The position numbers and the translations under genes are program-made. A stretch of DNA of 64,000 nt, from contig NZ_CP094972.1 of NCBI RefSeq assembly GCF_025985425.1, forward strand, positions 2,852,001-2,916,000, given 5' to 3'. The notes under the pieces are model-generated. The model had not been told where the DNA came from. It saw nothing but the letters and a program-made list of their open reading frames with translations, and did no database searches. Of the stretch, positions 18,700 through 27,343 are shown one piece after another. This stretch comes from Entomomonas sp. E2T0 (GTDB lineage: Bacteria > Pseudomonadota > Gammaproteobacteria > Pseudomonadales > Pseudomonadaceae). Within the stretch, counting starts at the first letter, position 1. Every line of letters starts with the position of its first letter.

Positions 18700-19293
18700 T
18701 TATTGAAAGCTAGCTAAAGTCTCTAAATGGTTGATATTAGTAAAAGCTTGTTCATCTTCAAAAAATACTTCTACCGCATGATGACTAAAAATCCATGACT
18801 TTAAACTATATTTTTCATTAGCTAAATGATCAGCTAATTTATCATTTATATAAGGTTTACATAAGAAAATACTGGGATGTATACAGTTTTCAGTAGCTGC
18901 ATAAGCAATTTCATTTTGTGGATCACTAAATAATGCTTTAGCCAATTGTGCCACTAAATCATTAGGTAAAAAGGGGGTATCACAAGGAACAACTTGAATA
19001 GCGTCTATATCTTTTGGTAATGCTTGAGTAGCACTTATAATACCGGCTAAAGGCCCCTTACCTTGCCAGATAGGATGATCAGTAAATACTGAATTCACTA
19101 GTGCTTGATAACTTTTAATATCCTCATTAGCACTGATAACTACTTCATCTAACTGTGGAGATAAATTATCTAATACATGCTGTACTAAAGGTTTACCTTG
19201 TAGTTTAAGTAGTCCTTTATTTTGTCTCCCAACACGTTGACCTTGACCACCTGCTAAAATTAATCCAATAATTTTATATTGTGAGTTAACCAT
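18700..19293 (-). CDS. mobA: Molybdenum cofactor guanylyltransferase MobA
   Basis: The protein has 197 residues. The nucleotide-binding start ILAGGQGQRVGRQNKGLL and PLAGIISATQ with VVPCDTPFLP are typical of MobA. It attaches GMP to Mo-molybdopterin to give bis-MGD, the form used by NarG. The stop of moaE overlaps its start by one base. MobB, the optional partner GTPase, is not seen in the window. Confidence 0.92.
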   Translation of the reverse strand: MVNSQYKIIGLILAGGQGQRVGRQNKGLLKLQGKPLVQHVLDNLSPQLDEVVISANEDIKSYQALVNSVFTDHPIWQGKGPLAGIISATQALPKDIDAIQVVPCDTPFLPNDLVAQLAKALFSDPQNEIAYAATENCIHPSIFLCKPYINDKLADHLANEKYSLKSWIFSHHAVEVFFEDEQAFTNINHLETLASFQ

Positions 19294-19751
19294 TAATTAG
19301 ACCACTGTTGTTTTTGTTTTGTATCTGACTCTTTTGCGACAACCCATTGACTAGTACCATTCTGGAAAAATTCTTTTTTCCAAAAAGGTGCCTCTGTTTT
19401 CAAGTAATCCATAATAAATTCAGTAGCATGGAAGGCTTCCTTACGATGTTTAGCGGCAACCATAACCAGAACTATATCCTCTCCTACTGCTAGTTTACCT
19501 ATTCTATGAATAACTATACAGCTAGAAAAATGCCAGCGCTCTTGCGCTAATTGGATTATACGTTCTATTTCTTGTTCAGTAACTTGTGGAAAATGTTCTA
19601 AATAAAGATGGGACAATGGCTGTTGTTGATCATGACCTCTAACCATTCCTTTAAAGCTGACCATAGCACCACAGTCACTAGCAGTTGCTTGTAACTTGCG
19701 CTCTTCTTGTAAACTATTAAAAGGTTCTGTTTGTATGCTAACGGAGATCAT
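19293..19751 (-). CDS. moaE: Molybdopterin synthase catalytic subunit MoaE
   Basis: The protein has 152 residues from ATG 19751, chosen because AGGTGG lies just upstream and the alternative GTG at 19760 does not have it. Signature parts include CGAMVSFKGMVRG, HRIGKLAVGEDIV, AAKHRKEAFHATEFIMDYLK and APFWKKEFF, the last two providing the catalytic lysine region. With MoaD it converts cyclic pyranopterin monophosphate to molybdopterin. It starts one base after the moaD stop. Confidence 0.94.
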   Translation of the reverse strand: MISVSIQTEPFNSLQEERKLQATASDCGAMVSFKGMVRGHDQQQPLSHLYLEHFPQVTEQEIERIIQLAQERWHFSSCIVIHRIGKLAVGEDIVLVMVAAKHRKEAFHATEFIMDYLKTEAPFWKKEFFQNGTSQWVVAKESDTKQKQQWSN

Positions 19752-19752
19752 T

Positions 19753-20004
19753 TTATCCACCTGTTACAGGAGGTAAAATAGCAACCTCATCACCTTCTTT
19801 AATAGCTACTGGCTGATATACAACTTGCTGATTAACCACTAGCCTAAAAACATTTTTTTCAGCTAAAGCTTCTGCCCAGACTTCATTTCTTTGTCTTAAG
19901 TCTTGTAGTAGCTTATCTGTAGTAAGCCCTTTTTCCCAATCAAGTTGTTCTTCTGTAGTATTTAAAGTTTCTTTTAGCGAACCAAAATAACGAATCTTAA
20001 TCAT
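19753..20004 (-). CDS. moaD: Molybdopterin synthase sulfur carrier subunit MoaD
   Basis: The 83-residue ubiquitin-fold protein runs from ATG 20004; the longer TTG frame from 20028 is less likely. It begins IKIRYFGSLKETL and ends AILPPVTGG with the terminal Gly-Gly that MoeB adenylates and that later carries the thiocarboxylate. It heads the minus-strand moaD-moaE-mobA-moeA-mog operon. The divergent moaC starts 158 bases away. Confidence 0.94.
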   Translation of the reverse strand: MIKIRYFGSLKETLNTTEEQLDWEKGLTTDKLLQDLRQRNEVWAEALAEKNVFRLVVNQQVVYQPVAIKEGDEVAILPPVTGG

Positions 20005-20110
20005 AATAGAATATACCACCCTTTCCAAACTACTGGTAAGGATAATAAAATATTACTAGATAAACAACTCACCATTTGTCCTATGTAACTAACCACTTCG
20101 GCTAATTGCG

Positions 20111-20116
20111 TATAAT
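20111..20116 (+). promoter_or_regulatory. Possible -10 element upstream of moaC-narXL
   Basis: A perfect TATAAT sits 46 bases before the moaC ATG within the moaD/moaC divergent spacer. No convincing -35 hexamer is found 16-18 bases upstream (ACTAAC at best), so the promoter would need an activator. Confidence 0.35.
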
Positions 20117-20162
20117 GACATAGCGTGGTAATTTTTGTAATTTATACCTATAGGATAATTTT

Positions 20163-20642
20163 ATGACAAAGCTGACTCATTTTGATGCTGCTGGGCAAGC
20201 ACATATGGTTGACATTGCAGAAAAGCAACCTACTAAACGACAAGCGATAGCAACAGGCTCTATTCAGATGTCAGCAGAAGCATTCCAATTATTAGGTCAT
20301 AATGCTAGTAAAAAGGGTGATGTATTAGGTATTGCCCGTATTGCAGCTATTCAAGGCGCTAAACAAACCTCTAATTTAATTCCTCTCTGCCACCCCTTAC
20401 CATTAACACATGTTAGTGTGGAGTTTAATGCGGATGAAGCAAACTCATGTTTACACCTTCAAGTAACCGCAGAAACAGTTGGTAAAACAGGTGTGGAAAT
20501 GGAAGCATTAAATGCTGTTTCTATTGGCCTATTAACTGTATATGATATGTTAAAAGCGGTAGATAAAAGTATGTGTATTCAGTCCATTCATCTATTAAAA
20601 AAAGAAGGTGGCAAAAGCGGCTTATGGCAAGCAACGGAATGA
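20163..20642 (+). CDS. moaC: Cyclic pyranopterin monophosphate synthase MoaC
   Basis: This 159-residue protein completes the second half of the MoaA reaction. Conserved segments are [27 protein letters not shown] and [20 protein letters not shown] with the AVDK loop, covering the active-site His and Lys. AGGATAATTTT precedes the ATG. It is followed by narX after only 4 bases, which joins cofactor synthesis to nitrate sensing in one transcript. Confidence 0.95.
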   Translation: MTKLTHFDAAGQAHMVDIAEKQPTKRQAIATGSIQMSAEAFQLLGHNASKKGDVLGIARIAAIQGAKQTSNLIPLCHPLPLTHVSVEFNADEANSCLHLQVTAETVGKTGVEMEALNAVSIGLLTVYDMLKAVDKSMCIQSIHLLKKEGGKSGLWQATE

Positions 20643-20646
20643 TAAA

Positions 20647-22548
20647 ATGATGAGAAGCACGTTAAGACGCCATAGTCTTTCTACTAAACTGCTAGTTTCA
20701 GTAGTGCTATGGGTTGTGTGCGCACTTATTTTTACAGGCTATACGCTTGCACTGTTGTGGCAATTAGAAAGTGGTGGCATTGCTATTAACGATGCTGGTA
20801 GCTTACGTATGAGGGTCTACCATATTGTTACATTATTATCCCAACAGCAGGATCAAACCGAGCTACAAAAAGAACAAGCAAACTTTGAACGTATTTTAGA
20901 GAACCTTAAAAGCCTTGATCGTAATAGTTTTTTATTGCCTAAAAATCCTAGTATAGATATTCAAATATTTAATATTAATCAGTCATGGCAAGAAAAAGTA
21001 TTACCCCTCATCCATCACTATAATCAAGCTGGTTCAAAAATATTAACTAAAGACCTCGCCTATTTTGATCAATTTGTGGCTGATATTGATGCTTTAGTTA
21101 AATTTATTGAAGTACAAAATACCCAACATATTAGTTGGTTACGCTTTATCCAAAGCGTTTTAATTATGATGGTTATTTTCTCAGCATTTACAGCTATCTA
21201 CCTCCTCTATCGGTTGGTAATTTTACCATTAAGCCGATTACAGGACGGTATTACTCATGTAAGCCATGGTGATCTATCTAAACGTATTACCATTACTAGC
21301 CGCGATGAGTTTGGTACGGTATCACTTGGCTTTAATAAAATGGCAAGCAATCTAGAAGACTTATATACTAACTTAGAACAAAAAGTGACGGAAAAAACTG
21401 CCGCACTAGAAGAAAAAAATCATGAACTTTCAGCGCTCTATGACATTACAGCCTTTCTTCATGAGTCTCACACACAAGAAATTATGACAGAAAGCTTTTT
21501 AAATAATATTATAGAACTCAGTGATGCTGATGCTGGTAGTATTCGCTTATTAGATGAAACTCACTATCGATTGAACTATATCGCCAGTCAGGGACTACCT
21601 GGAGAGCTATTAGCTTCACCTAAATGCAGTTCCATTACTGAATGTTTATGTGGTACAACTGCCACGCAAGAAAATGTTCAAGTATTTTATTTACCTGATA
21701 CAAAACCAACAATTGCACATTGTATTAAAAATCATTTTAACCACTTTATCATTTTTCATATTCAACATAGTAACCATGAAATTGGTATTATGACGTTGTA
21801 TTTTAAAACAGAGGATTTTCAATTATTACCACAAACTAAATATCTAATTGAAACACTAACAGGACAATTAGCAGTTGCATTAGAAAACCAACAATTAGCA
21901 CTTAGTGATAAACAACTTGCTGTTATGAAAGAGCGTAACCTTATAGCACAGGGGCTACATGACAGTATTGCACAGTCTTTGTCTTTCCTTAATTTACAGG
22001 TTCAAATGCTACAAACAGCATTAGCTAACAATGAACTAACACAAGTAGAAAAAAATCTTAATTTTATTCAACAAGGTATCCAAGAGTCTTATGAAGATGT
22101 ACGTGAATTATTATTAAATTTCAGAACACGTATTAACAAAGAAGACTTCAGCGAAGTAGTACAAAAGCTACTTGATCGTTTTAAGTTACAAACTAAAGTA
22201 GATGTACAAGTTACAAGCTCTGGTAATGGCCCTTCGCTTAATCCACAACAGCAACTACAGGTTACTTTTATTCTACAAGAAGCACTGTCTAATATTCGTA
22301 AACATGCTAAATGTAGTCTAGTAAAAGTTGCTTTTAAAAATGATGAACAATTTATAATGACCATCGCTGATAATGGCTGTGGCTTTGATAAAGAAGCTAT
22401 TGAACGGAAAAAACCACGTCATGTTGGTATGTCAATTATGGCAGAACGCGCTGCGCAAATTTCTGCAACTATCGAAATTAACTCTATCCCTAATCAAGGG
22501 ACTACAATAACACTTACTATTCCAAAAGAACAACGAGGCATTTTATGA
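20647..22548 (+). CDS. narX: Nitrate/nitrite sensor histidine kinase NarX
   Basis: The protein has about 633 residues from ATG 20647. It has an N-terminal TM helix (about 13-38), and a periplasmic domain carrying the nitrate-binding P-box NDAGSLRMRVYHIV near 48-61. TM2 lies near 165-190, followed by a HAMP domain, a coiled-coil, a GAF-like cysteine-rich middle (SPKCSSITECLCG) and a HisKA_3 domain with His438 in LIAQGLHDSIAQSL. The C-terminal HATPase has HVGMSIMAERAAQI. It senses nitrate outside the inner membrane and phosphorylates NarL. It lies 4 bases after moaC and overlaps narL by 4 bases. Confidence 0.94.
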   Translation: MMRSTLRRHSLSTKLLVSVVLWVVCALIFTGYTLALLWQLESGGIAINDAGSLRMRVYHIVTLLSQQQDQTELQKEQANFERILENLKSLDRNSFLLPKNPSIDIQIFNINQSWQEKVLPLIHHYNQAGSKILTKDLAYFDQFVADIDALVKFIEVQNTQHISWLRFIQSVLIMMVIFSAFTAIYLLYRLVILPLSRLQDGITHVSHGDLSKRITITSRDEFGTVSLGFNKMASNLEDLYTNLEQKVTEKTAALEEKNHELSALYDITAFLHESHTQEIMTESFLNNIIELSDADAGSIRLLDETHYRLNYIASQGLPGELLASPKCSSITECLCGTTATQENVQVFYLPDTKPTIAHCIKNHFNHFIIFHIQHSNHEIGIMTLYFKTEDFQLLPQTKYLIETLTGQLAVALENQQLALSDKQLAVMKERNLIAQGLHDSIAQSLSFLNLQVQMLQTALANNELTQVEKNLNFIQQGIQESYEDVRELLLNFRTRINKEDFSEVVQKLLDRFKLQTKVDVQVTSSGNGPSLNPQQQLQVTFILQEALSNIRKHAKCSLVKVAFKNDEQFIMTIADNGCGFDKEAIERKKPRHVGMSIMAERAAQISATIEINSIPNQGTTITLTIPKEQRGIL

Positions 22549-23201
22549 CAAATAATAAAACCAAGATTCTACTTGTTGATGATCATACCCTGTTTCGTAG
22601 TGGCCTACGTTTTCTCCTAGAAACACAAGATGATTTTGAAGTCATTGGTGAGGCAGCTGATGGTTTAGAAGGTATAAAACTTGCTGAATCACTTCACCCT
22701 GATGTTGTATTACTTGATTTAGATATGCCGATTATGGGAGGCAGAGAAGCTCTTCCACAACTATTAAGTACTCAACCTGGTCTTGCTGTATTAGTGTTAA
22801 CTGTTTCTGAAGATGGTAGTGATCTTACTGAATGTATGCGCATAGGTGCCAGAGGCTATTTACTGAAAAATATAAACTCTGATTTTTTACTCAACAGCAT
22901 TCGTAAAGCAGTAGATGGTGATAGTGTTTTATCTCCAGAAATGACTACTAAATTAATCACACAATTACGAGCCCCTACGACTCAAGATATTGACAAGCTT
23001 TATGAAACATTAACACCTAGAGAAAAAGAAACCTTAGCATGGCTTACTAAAGGAGTTAGTAATAAAGAAATCGCCCGTTCATTAGATTTAACTGAAAGCA
23101 CCATAAAAGTACATGTTCAAAATGTATTAAGAAAGCTTAACTTACATAGCCGTGTACAAGCAGCAGTTTATGCTATTGAACATGGTTTAGATAAACTTTA
23201 A
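22545..23201 (+). CDS. narL: Nitrate/nitrite response regulator NarL
   Basis: This 218-residue protein has a receiver domain with phospho-acceptor D58 in VVLLDLDMPIMGG and a C-terminal LuxR-type helix-turn-helix (LTPREKETLAWLTKG, then NKEIARSLDLTESTIKVHVQ). It translates through an ATGA overlap with narX. In Pseudomonas, NarXL together with Anr activates narK1K2GHJI, and that operon is 1.4 kb downstream here. I could not locate convincing NarL heptamers by eye. Confidence 0.94.
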   Translation: MTNNKTKILLVDDHTLFRSGLRFLLETQDDFEVIGEAADGLEGIKLAESLHPDVVLLDLDMPIMGGREALPQLLSTQPGLAVLVLTVSEDGSDLTECMRIGARGYLLKNINSDFLLNSIRKAVDGDSVLSPEMTTKLITQLRAPTTQDIDKLYETLTPREKETLAWLTKGVSNKEIARSLDLTESTIKVHVQNVLRKLNLHSRVQAAVYAIEHGLDKL

Positions 23202-23214
23202 GGCTAGTTAATCT

Positions 23215-23646
23215 ATGCGCTTGTGGACAGTACATCCTCAATATTTAGATACTAAAGGGTTATTAGCTGCCTGGCGAGAAGGTCTGTTAGCACAAAAAGT
23301 ATTATTGGGTGAAACTAAGGGTTACACTAATCACCCACAACTCTTTAGATTTAAAAATCATCCAGAACCATTACAGGCAATAGGTGCCTTTTTGACAGAA
23401 ATTGCTAATGAAGCAACAAAAAGAAACTATTGCTTTGATAAAACAAAAATTCTTTACCCCAATCCTACTCTAGAAATTACTGAAACCACTGGTCAATTAA
23501 ATTATGAATGGCAGCATTTATTAAAAAAGCTAGCCATACGTAGCCCTCAATTATTTGCAGAGTACAAAGAAATTTTAACACCTAAGCAACATCCCTTGTT
23601 TACATTGGTAACTGGAGATGTACAACCATGGGAGATAGTAAACTAA
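23215..23646 (+). CDS. Pyrimidine dimer DNA glycosylase / endonuclease V-like protein
   Basis: The protein has 143 residues and starts MRLWTVHPQYLDTKGLLAAW with LLAQKVLLGETKGYTNHPQL. That is the pattern of the bacterial family named after T4 endonuclease V (Pyr_excise), which incises DNA at UV dimers. Activity is not proved for most bacterial members. It begins 13 bases after narL with no terminator between, so it is probably co-transcribed, yet it has no evident link to nitrate respiration. It is convergent with moeB, 7 bases apart. Confidence 0.78.
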   Translation: MRLWTVHPQYLDTKGLLAAWREGLLAQKVLLGETKGYTNHPQLFRFKNHPEPLQAIGAFLTEIANEATKRNYCFDKTKILYPNPTLEITETTGQLNYEWQHLLKKLAIRSPQLFAEYKEILTPKQHPLFTLVTGDVQPWEIVN

Positions 23647-23653
23647 TCACTAA

Positions 23654-24403
23654 CTAATGCTGCTTACCACACACCTTACAATTCGGATTTCGTTGAAATT
23701 TAACAGGATAATGGTTTAAGTCTAAGGCATCATAGTTTTGCATTATACCTACAGGCGTTGTTCCAATTTCTGCCACTATTTTTAATGCTTCTGCTGCTTG
23801 TTTAGCACCAATAACACCAACTAAAGGTGCAAATACACCAGAGGCAGCACAGCTTTCTTGTGCTATATCATCGCCATCAAATATGCAAGCATAACAGGGC
23901 GATTCCTCATTGCGAGGATCAAATACACTTAACTGTCCCTCAAAACGAATAGCAGAACCAAATACCAGTGGAGTTTTAGTGATTACTGAAGCTTGATTTA
24001 TTGCCTTACGGGTTGCAAAATTATCACTACAATCTAAAACAACATCATGTTCATTACAAAGCTCAATTAATTCATCTAACTCAAGACGTTTAACTAAAGC
24101 AGTTATATTTACTTCCTTATTTTGTTGAAAAATATAGCGTGCCATGGCCTCCACTTTAGATTGGCCAATATTTTGTTTGGTATAATGGGTTTGTCTCTGT
24201 AAGTTAGAAAAATCTACCTTATCATCATCAGCAATAGTTAGTTGTCCTATTCCTGCTGAAGCTAAAAAAGGAATAGCCGCACATCCTAAACCACCACAAC
24301 CAACTACCAATATTTTACTGTCTAATATTCTTTGTTGTCCCTCTATACCTAACTGCGGTAATAAAATATGTCTACTGTAGCGCAATAATTGTTGATCATT
24401 CAT
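23654..24403 (-). CDS. moeB: Molybdopterin-synthase adenylyltransferase MoeB
   Basis: The 249-residue E1-like enzyme carries VVGCGGLGCAAIPFLASAG and DDDKVDFSNLQRQ (ATP-binding and Arg finger), DNFATRKAIN, and zinc ligands CYAC and CKVC. No rhodanese domain is present, so it is the MoeB/HesA type. It adenylates the MoaD C-terminal glycine. ThiF, which serves thiamine, is a close relative, but the setting among moa and nar genes supports MoeB. It is divergent from narK1. Confidence 0.9.
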   Translation of the reverse strand: MNDQQLLRYSRHILLPQLGIEGQQRILDSKILVVGCGGLGCAAIPFLASAGIGQLTIADDDKVDFSNLQRQTHYTKQNIGQSKVEAMARYIFQQNKEVNITALVKRLELDELIELCNEHDVVLDCSDNFATRKAINQASVITKTPLVFGSAIRFEGQLSVFDPRNEESPCYACIFDGDDIAQESCAASGVFAPLVGVIGAKQAAEALKIVAEIGTTPVGIMQNYDALDLNHYPVKFQRNPNCKVCGKQH

Positions 24404-24552
24404 AAATAATTAATCACATTAAAATCAGTGTTTCTATTAAAACCATAATAATCAATTTTTACTATTGTCCATAAGCATAAATAACTATTTTATAAACTAG
24501 GCCAAAGTGATTAGTCCCTTATAAACCAAGCTACTAAAGTCTACTGGGCTTT

Positions 24553-24593
24553 TGACCAATTGGTTATTATCATTAAAAAACGTAAGGTATACA
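24553..24593 (+). promoter_or_regulatory. Possible narK1 promoter with upstream dyad
   Basis: A near-palindrome TGACCAATTGGTTA (24553-24566) has its centre about 41 bases before the likely start site implied by a TATACA hexamer at 24588-24593. That is where a class II FNR/Anr-type activator would bind. The sequence is not a good Anr box (TTGAT-N4-ATCAA), so the regulator is uncertain. Confidence 0.3.
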
Positions 24594-24623
24594 GTAACAA
24601 TTTCAGCCTGATGGTGTACTACA

Positions 24624-25889
24624 ATGGTTAAGCAAAATTATAAGCCTTATATTGTACTTAGTTCTAGCACAGTTTCCTTTACTGTCTGCTTTATGATCTG
24701 GATGATGTTTGCTGTTATCGGTGTTCCACTTAAAAACCAGCTTGGTTTAACTGAAACACAATTTGGTATTTTAACTGCCCTTCCTGTTTTATCTGGTTCA
24801 CTTATTCGTATCCCACTAGGTATTTGGACTGACCGTTTTGGCGGCAGAATAGTATTCTTCATCTTAATGATGAGTTGTGTTATCCCTATCTTCTTACTGC
24901 AATATGCAACAGCTTATTGGCAACTTCTTGTTATTGGTTTATTTGTTGGCTTAGCAGGAGGTTCATTCTCAGTAGGTACTCCTTATGTTGCCCGTTGGTT
25001 TACTAAAGATCGCCAAGGTCTCGCAATGGGTATCTTTGGTGCAGGCAATGCAGGCGCAGCAGTCAATAAATTAATTGCCCCTACAATTGTGGCCGTTTGG
25101 GGCTGGCAGATGGTTCCTAATGTGTATGCCATTGTCATGCTAGTTACTGCTATCTTATTTTTTGTTTTTAGTTATAGCAAACCTGAACATATTGTTTCAT
25201 CTACTACAGTAACATTAAGACAACAACTAGCCATGATGAAAGATCCTGCTGTATTACGCTATTGCCAGTACTACTCTGTGGTATTTGGAGGCTATGTTGG
25301 TTTATCTTTATGGATGGTTCACTATTATGTGGATGAGTATGGTTTTACTTTAACTACTGCTGCATTCTTAGCCGCATGTTTCTCATTACCCGGTGGTGTA
25401 TTACGTGCCTTTGGTGGTTGGTTATCTGATAAGTATGGTGCCTATAAAATTACTTGGGCAGTAATGTGGGTTTGTTTAGTTGTATTTTTTATTCTCTCTT
25501 ACCCTCAAACCAAAATGTTAATTGGTACTGTAAATCCAGATGAGCCTTTAAGTATGACTATCGGTATTAACGCTTTCTGGTTCACTGTTCTATTATTCTT
25601 TGCTGGTATCGCCATGGCGATTGGTAAAGCCTCTGTATTTAAATTTATCTCTGATGAGTTTTCAGACAATATAGGTACTGTATCTGGTGTAGTAGGGCTT
25701 GCTGGCGGTTTAGGCGGTTTCTTGCTGCCAATCATGTTTGGTGCACTTGTTGATATTACAGGTATTCGCTCTAGTTCCTTTATGCTTCTATTCGGTACTG
25801 TTGCCGTTAGTTTGATTTGGATGCACTTCTCATTTAAATCAATGCAAATAAAGAATTTACAAAAATCTGGCAAATTAGCTTCTAACTAA
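24624..25889 (+). CDS. narK1: Nitrate/nitrite transporter NarK1 (type I)
   Basis: The 421-residue MFS protein has 12 predicted helices. It shows LTETQFGILTALPVLSGSL, RIPLGIWTDRFGGR and the nitrate signature GNAGAAVNK. In Pseudomonas and Paracoccus, the type I protein is thought to be a nitrate/H+ symporter that starts uptake. It leads the narK1K2GHJI operon with narK2 only 16 bases downstream. MoeB is divergent. Confidence 0.93.
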   Translation: MVKQNYKPYIVLSSSTVSFTVCFMIWMMFAVIGVPLKNQLGLTETQFGILTALPVLSGSLIRIPLGIWTDRFGGRIVFFILMMSCVIPIFLLQYATAYWQLLVIGLFVGLAGGSFSVGTPYVARWFTKDRQGLAMGIFGAGNAGAAVNKLIAPTIVAVWGWQMVPNVYAIVMLVTAILFFVFSYSKPEHIVSSTTVTLRQQLAMMKDPAVLRYCQYYSVVFGGYVGLSLWMVHYYVDEYGFTLTTAAFLAACFSLPGGVLRAFGGWLSDKYGAYKITWAVMWVCLVVFFILSYPQTKMLIGTVNPDEPLSMTIGINAFWFTVLLFFAGIAMAIGKASVFKFISDEFSDNIGTVSGVVGLAGGLGGFLLPIMFGALVDITGIRSSSFMLLFGTVAVSLIWMHFSFKSMQIKNLQKSGKLASN

Positions 25890-25905
25890 TAAATAGGAAA
25901 AGCAC

Positions 25906-27288
25906 ATGGCTAAAGTACTCACTCAATGGAATCCTGAAGATCCAAAATTTTGGGAACAACAAGGGCGCTCCATTGCCCGACGTAATCTATGGATATCAAT
26001 TCCAGCATTACTACTCGCCTTCGCTGTTTGGCAACTGTGGAGTGTTGTTGTCGTTTATCTACCCCGTATAGGCTTTAACTATACGCCTAATGAACTTATG
26101 TGGTTAACTGCTTTACCTGCCCTCTCTGGTGCTACGCTAAGAATCTTCTATTCTTTTATGGTACCTATTTTTGGTGGTAGACGTTGGACAGCCGTCTCAA
26201 CTGCTAGCTTATTAATTCCTACTGTTGGTTTAGGTATCTGTATTCAAGATCCAACTACTAGCTTTTCAACTATGGCTATTCTTGCCTTACTTTGTGGCTT
26301 TGGTGGTGCTAACTTTAGTTCATCAATGGCTAATATTGGCTACTTTTTCCCAAAAGCAGAAAAAGGTAGTGCTACTGGTTTAAATGCAGGTTTAGGTAAC
26401 CTTGGCGTTTCCGCAGTACAGTTTATTGTACCATTGGTGATTGGCATTGGTATTTTTGGTGCCATTGCTGGTGGCCCACAAACTTGGACACATGATGGTG
26501 CTACTTCTTATTTATGGTTACAAAACGCAGGTTTTGTTTGGGTTCCATTTATTAGTTTAGTGGTTATTTTTGCTTGGTTTGGTATGAATGATATCGCTTC
26601 AGCTAAAGCTTCTTTTGCAGATCAAGCAACCATTTTTAAACGTAAACATAATTGGATTATGTGTTGGCTTTATGTGGGTACTTTTGGATCATTTATTGGT
26701 TTCTCTGCTGCTTTACCTTTACTGATTAAACATGAATTTCCTGCTGTTAATCCTTTAACCTATGCATTTTTAGGCCCATTATTAGGTTCTATCTTCCGTG
26801 TATTTGGTGGTTTCTTATCTGACAAAATTGGCGGCGCACGTGTAACACAATGGAGCTTCATTGCTATGATCCTTTGTGTGGGTGCTGTTTTATTCTTCTT
26901 ACCTCATCAAGGACAAGGCGGTAACTTTGCAGGCTTCTTAATTAGCTTCCTCTTATTATTTGCCTTTGTTGGCGTGGGTAATGGTTCTACTTTTGCCCAA
27001 GTACCCAATATCTTTATACAGTTTCATAAACGCTTAGCAGCAGGCAAAGGTGAAGATGCTCAAAAACATGCCATGCTTAATGCAAATAAAGAGTCAGGTG
27101 CAGTATTAGGTTTTATTGGAGCAATTGGTGCTTATGGTGGCTTTGCTATCCCTAGAATCAATGGTATGTCTATTGATCAAACTGGTTCCATTGCAATGGC
27201 ATTCTATTGTTTCATAGGTTTTTATATAACTTGTGTACTAATTAATTGGTGGTTCTACGCGCGTAAAAATGCTGAAGCACCTTGCTAA
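25906..27288 (+). CDS. narK2: Nitrate/nitrite transporter NarK2 (type II)
   Basis: The 460-residue MFS protein has the longer type II form, with extra residues at the N-terminus (WNPEDPKFWEQQGRSIARRN) typical of NarK2. The nitrate signatures are LNAGLGNLGVSAVQ and, in the second half, NANKESGAVLGFIGAIGAYGG. It should exchange nitrate for nitrite across the inner membrane. AGGAAAAGCAC precedes the ATG. It is 55 bases before narG. Confidence 0.94.
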   Translation: MAKVLTQWNPEDPKFWEQQGRSIARRNLWISIPALLLAFAVWQLWSVVVVYLPRIGFNYTPNELMWLTALPALSGATLRIFYSFMVPIFGGRRWTAVSTASLLIPTVGLGICIQDPTTSFSTMAILALLCGFGGANFSSSMANIGYFFPKAEKGSATGLNAGLGNLGVSAVQFIVPLVIGIGIFGAIAGGPQTWTHDGATSYLWLQNAGFVWVPFISLVVIFAWFGMNDIASAKASFADQATIFKRKHNWIMCWLYVGTFGSFIGFSAALPLLIKHEFPAVNPLTYAFLGPLLGSIFRVFGGFLSDKIGGARVTQWSFIAMILCVGAVLFFLPHQGQGGNFAGFLISFLLLFAFVGVGNGSTFAQVPNIFIQFHKRLAAGKGEDAQKHAMLNANKESGAVLGFIGAIGAYGGFAIPRINGMSIDQTGSIAMAFYCFIGFYITCVLINWWFYARKNAEAPC

Positions 27289-27343
27289 TTAAATAATAAT
27301 TAATAGATTTGATAGATTAAAAATTCCGTGATTAGGAGATATT

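Noticed and set aside
24553-24566. Anr/FNR box upstream of narK1
   Set aside because: The position relative to a possible -10 is right, but the sequence TTGAC-CAAT-TGGTT matches only one half of TTGAT-N4-ATCAA. I kept it only as a low-confidence dyad and do not call an Anr site.
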